From contig CAYVSY010000019.1 in the NCBI GenBank assembly GCA_964454255.1, forward strand, positions 1-17,067: 17,067 nucleotides of DNA, given 5' to 3'. Under the pieces are notes generated by a model that saw only the letters and a list, made by a program, of their open reading frames with translations, ran no database searches and was not told the origin of the DNA. The translations under genes and the position numbers were made by a program. This document shows, one piece after another, positions 14,266 through 17,067 of this stretch (the stretch's first letter is position 1; each line of letters begins with the position of its first letter). Source of the stretch: CAYVSY01 sp964454255 (GTDB taxonomy: Bacteria; Bacillota_I; Bacilli_A; RF39; UBA660).

Positions 14266-15784
14266 AAAATTTTATATTACAACACCTATATATTATCCAT
14301 CAGGAACATTTCATATTGGGCATTGTTATACAACAATAATTGCTGATGCCATTGCTAGATATAAAAGATTAGATGGATATGATGTTTTCTTTTTAACAGG
14401 AACAGATGAACACGGTTTGAAAATTCAAAAAAAAGCTGAATCGGAAAATGTGACGCCAAAACAATATGTTGATAAAATTGTAGAAGATACTAAAGATTTA
14501 TGGAAAAAATTAGATATATCATATGATTATTTTATTAGAACAACAGATGAAAATCATGTTAAAACAGTTCAAAAAATATTTAAAAAATTGTATGATAATG
14601 GTGATATTTATAAAGGTAGTTATAAAGGTTTATATTGCACGCCATGTGAAGCTTTTTGGACAGAAACACAAGTTATTGATGGAAAATGTCCTGATTGTAA
14701 TCGTGAAGTTCATGAAGTAGAAGAAGAAGCATATTTCTTTAAAATAAGTAAATATCAAAATAGATTAATTGACTTTTATGAAAAAAATCCTGATTTTCTT
14801 CAACCAATTTCTAGAAAAAATGAAATGATAAATAATTTTATTAAACAAGGATTAGATGATTTATGTGTATCGCGAACTAGTTTAAAATGGGGAATTCCCG
14901 TTACTTTTGATGAAAAGCATGTTGTATATGTGTGGATAGATGCTTTATCAAATTATTTAACAGCTCTTAACTATTTAGAAAACGATGATTCAAAATTTAA
15001 AAAATATTGGCCAGCTGACTTACATTTGGTAGGAAAAGAAATTGTGAGATTTCACGCTATAATATGGCCTATCTTATTAATGGCATTAGATTTACCTTTA
15101 CCAAAAAAAGTATTTGGCCATGGATGGTTATTATTAGATGGTGGAAAAATTTCAAAATCTTTATCAAATTACAAAGATCCAAGAGAATATATAAATTTAT
15201 ATGGAATAGATGCTGTAAGATATTTTGTATTAAGAGAAGTTCCATTTGGTAATGATGGAAACTTTAGTGAAGAAGCTTTAATTAATAGAACCAATTCTGA
15301 TTTAGCTAACATTTTAGGTAATTTAGTTAGTCGAACAATTGGCATGAGTGAAAAATATTTTGATGGTTTAATAACAGTAGACAATAAAAAAGAAGAAATA
15401 GATAATAAACTAATTGAAACAGCTACTAATTTAAAAAAAGAAGTTGATAAAAATATAGATGAATTAAACATCTCAGAAGCTTTAGACACTATTTTTAATT
15501 TATTAAGACAATGTAATAAATATATTGATGAAACAACACCATGGATTTTAGCTAAAGATGAAACAAAAAAAGAAAGACTTCAAACTATTCTTTATAATTT
15601 ATTTGAATCAATTAGAATTACTACAGTTCTATTAAAACCATTTATTCCAGAAACATCAGATAAAATATTTAATCAAATTAATACTGAATATCAAAGTTTT
15701 GATACATTAGATAAATTTGGTTATTATGAATTAAATAATAAATCTAATAATACTGGAATCTTATTTAAAAGAATAGAAAAGTAA
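14258..15784 (+). CDS. metG: Methionyl-tRNA synthetase
   Basis: MetRS charges initiator and elongator tRNA-Met. The 508-residue class I enzyme has the HIGH signature at 19-22, GTDEHG (48-53), a four-cysteine zinc knuckle (C127, C130, C144, C147), and KISKS at 297-301 in place of KMSKS. The anticodon-binding helical domain fills the C-terminal third. The C-terminal tRNA-binding (Trbp111-like) domain present in Bacillus MetRS (664 residues) is absent. The ATG at 14258 follows AAGGAG (14242-14247) and lies inside the end of dut, implying translational coupling. Expression should be raised by uncharged tRNA-Met through the upstream T-box. Confidence 0.96.
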   Translation: MNKKFYITTPIYYPSGTFHIGHCYTTIIADAIARYKRLDGYDVFFLTGTDEHGLKIQKKAESENVTPKQYVDKIVEDTKDLWKKLDISYDYFIRTTDENHVKTVQKIFKKLYDNGDIYKGSYKGLYCTPCEAFWTETQVIDGKCPDCNREVHEVEEEAYFFKISKYQNRLIDFYEKNPDFLQPISRKNEMINNFIKQGLDDLCVSRTSLKWGIPVTFDEKHVVYVWIDALSNYLTALNYLENDDSKFKKYWPADLHLVGKEIVRFHAIIWPILLMALDLPLPKKVFGHGWLLLDGGKISKSLSNYKDPREYINLYGIDAVRYFVLREVPFGNDGNFSEEALINRTNSDLANILGNLVSRTIGMSEKYFDGLITVDNKKEEIDNKLIETATNLKKEVDKNIDELNISEALDTIFNLLRQCNKYIDETTPWILAKDETKKERLQTILYNLFESIRITTVLLKPFIPETSDKIFNQINTEYQSFDTLDKFGYYELNNKSNNTGILFKRIEK

Positions 15785-15806
15785 AAAATACTTTCTGTTC
15801 TTTTTT
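15775..15806 (+). terminator. Intrinsic terminator after metG
   Basis: AGAAAAGTA (15775-15783) pairs with TACTTTCT (15789-15796), with one bulged A, around a five-A loop. A T-run follows at 15801-15806 after GTTC. It overlaps the metG stop codon. Confidence 0.5.
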
Positions 15807-15807
15807 C

Positions 15808-15836
15808 TTGTAAAAAAAAAATTAATATGGTATCAT
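15808..15836 (+). promoter_or_regulatory. Promoter of the surface protein gene
   Basis: TTGTAA (15808-15813) and TATCAT (15831-15836) are 17 bases apart, and TGG immediately before the latter extends the -10. It lies directly after the metG terminator and 24 bases before the next start. Confidence 0.65.
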
Positions 15837-15860
15837 TTATTTAGAATAGGAATGATTAAT

Positions 15861-17067
15861 ATGTTTAAATTAAATAATAAAATAATTACATTAGTTTTAT
15901 CAATAATAGTAATTGTATTAGGTGTTACATTTGCCTTATATAAATGGAATAGTTTGGAAAATACAAATGTTTTATTAACATTTGCAGGTGTTGGTGAAGT
16001 AAAATATTCTAACGGTCAAACAATAAATGTAACAAATATAGGGCCAGTTTTAGATATAAATGATGGTGTCTCAACAACTTTTTCAGTTAAAAAAAATACG
16101 ACTAAAGAAGTAACGGTTGATATTAATTTAACACCAACTAATTTGCCAGATGAATTGAAAGATTTAAGTTTTAAGTATGAGTTACAAGTAAGCAGTGATA
16201 ATGTAACATTTTTAAAATTGTTAGATGGGTCCTTTGAAAATAAAATTGTAAATAATAATTTTAATATTTTAGATAACTATGTATTAATGAATGAAAAAAT
16301 ATATTTTAAATTAATTATTTATATTAATGGAAATATGAATAATCCTAGTGATATGCAAGGTAAAAGTTTTTCTGGTAATATCGAAGTCGTGTTAAATACA
16401 AGAAATATTCCAGATGATATTGGTGTTTCTGAAGGAATGATTCCAATAACATATGATGAAGCAGAGAGTGTATGGAAAACAATAGCTATTCCTTATAAAT
16501 TAGGAGATGTTAATGGCGATGGTATAATTAATTCGACTGATTCAATAATAGCAACTAAAATTGGAAATGGTGCAAAATATCAAGAATGGCAATATAAATC
16601 CGCAGATGTAGATGGAGATGGAACAATTACACAAAACGATACTAATCTGATTCAAAGTTCAATTGTGAGGAGCATAACAACATTTCCAGCTGGTGCAATT
16701 CTAGAAGATAAAATGTATATTCCAACTGGTTCTGATAAATCATGGTATGATTATGATAATAAAAAATGGGCTAATGCAGTTCTAGTAACATCAGAAACAA
16801 GAGATACATATATGAACGCTAGTGTCGGAACAACTATAACAGAATCAGATGTTCTAGCATATTATGTATGGATTCCAAGATATAAATATAAATTATGGAA
16901 TACAACTTTCACAACATCATCACCACAAGAAATAGATATAGTATTTGAAAATACAACCGATCCAATATCAAATGGAACAACAAACGGACAATATTTAAGT
17001 CATCCAGCCTTCTGGTGGGATAACAATTCAAACGGAATAAGAGAAACAGGAGAAGAACTAGCAGGAA
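15861..17067 (+). CDS. Membrane-anchored surface protein with internal dockerin-like domain (partial)
   Basis: The reading frame is open from ATG 15861 to the window end (402 complete codons) and continues beyond it. Residues 8-27 form an uncleaved-looking signal anchor ending FALYKW, recalling short secreted beta-rich proteins with a comparable start. About 35-185 is a threonine-, valine- and asparagine-rich beta region. Residues 214-265 match a type I dockerin-like module: two calcium loops, DVNGDGIINSTD (216-227) and DVDGDGTITQND (249-260), each followed by a helix. A third module has YVWIPRYKYKLW at 335-346, a motif I recall from large surface proteins of gut Firmicutes without an established function. 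AGGA (15848-15851) precedes the start. Dockerins normally bind cohesins; no cohesin is visible here. Codon choice shifts toward C-ended codons near the window end. Confidence 0.8.
   Translation, partial: MFKLNNKIITLVLSIIVIVLGVTFALYKWNSLENTNVLLTFAGVGEVKYSNGQTINVTNIGPVLDINDGVSTTFSVKKNTTKEVTVDINLTPTNLPDELKDLSFKYELQVSSDNVTFLKLLDGSFENKIVNNNFNILDNYVLMNEKIYFKLIIYINGNMNNPSDMQGKSFSGNIEVVLNTRNIPDDIGVSEGMIPITYDEAESVWKTIAIPYKLGDVNGDGIINSTDSIIATKIGNGAKYQEWQYKSADVDGDGTITQNDTNLIQSSIVRSITTFPAGAILEDKMYIPTGSDKSWYDYDNKKWANAVLVTSETRDTYMNASVGTTITESDVLAYYVWIPRYKYKLWNTTFTTSSPQEIDIVFENTTDPISNGTTNGQYLSHPAFWWDNNSNGIRETGEELAG

Noticed and set aside
15169..15489. Minus-strand 106-codon frame inside metG
   Set aside because: Entirely antisense to a well-conserved synthetase; no start context and no recognisable protein.
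1..17067. CRISPR array, insertion sequence or prophage
   Set aside because: No spaced direct repeats, transposase motifs or phage structural genes were seen; the dUTPase alone is not evidence of a phage.
1..17067. Mycoplasma genetic code (UGA as tryptophan)
   Set aside because: UGA ends rsmI and the small zinc-ribbon gene, no conserved protein needs UGA read through, and tryptophans inspected are UGG.

Overview
The window is very AT-rich bacterial DNA. UGA is used as a stop (rsmI and the small zinc-ribbon gene) and every tryptophan I checked is UGG, so the standard bacterial code applies and not the Mycoplasma code. Gene order is recognisably that of the origin-proximal Bacillus region (tadA / SRP RNA / dnaX / ybaB / recR / bofA / holB / yaaT / yabB / rsmI / pth / mfd / spoVT). 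The extreme AT bias, compact spacing and missing intervening genes point to a streamlined member of the Bacilli, of the kind found among uncultured gut RF39-like or Tenericutes-grade lineages. That placement is an inference.

Layout. Bases 1-141 are AT-rich and hold no gene I can support. A very small SRP RNA (177-249) has its own promoter and is followed after 25 bases by tadA. A terminator and an extended -10 promoter then open a long, tightly packed plus-strand operon (810-11059): dnaX, ybaB/ebfC, recR, a short bofA homologue, holB, the PSP1-domain gene yaaT/ricT, a YabB/TrmN6-type tRNA methyltransferase, rsmI, a small zinc-ribbon membrane protein, pth and mfd. Adjacent genes repeatedly overlap by one to four bases or are a few bases apart. 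The operon ends at a bidirectional terminator facing the only minus-strand gene, an inorganic pyrophosphatase fused to a SpoVG-like domain (11094-11834). That gene is divergent from spoVT; the two promoters overlap across a perfect 17-base inverted repeat. A membrane-anchored family 2 glycosyltransferase follows. A T-box leader with AUG in the specifier position then precedes dut and metG. The window closes inside a gene for a large surface protein with an N-terminal anchor, a beta-rich region and an internal dockerin-like pair of calcium loops.

Functionally the main operon joins DNA replication and repair (DnaX, HolB, RecR, EbfC, Mfd) to tRNA and rRNA modification and translation recycling (yabB product, RsmI, Pth). 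TadA, MetRS and SRP RNA add translation and secretion. The points most worth a second look are the pyrophosphatase-SpoVG fusion, the T-box in front of dut-metG with an internal sequence complementary to its tRNA-acceptor-binding bulge, an A-rich slip site in dnaX, three sporulation-named families in a compact genome, and the internal dockerin of the surface protein.
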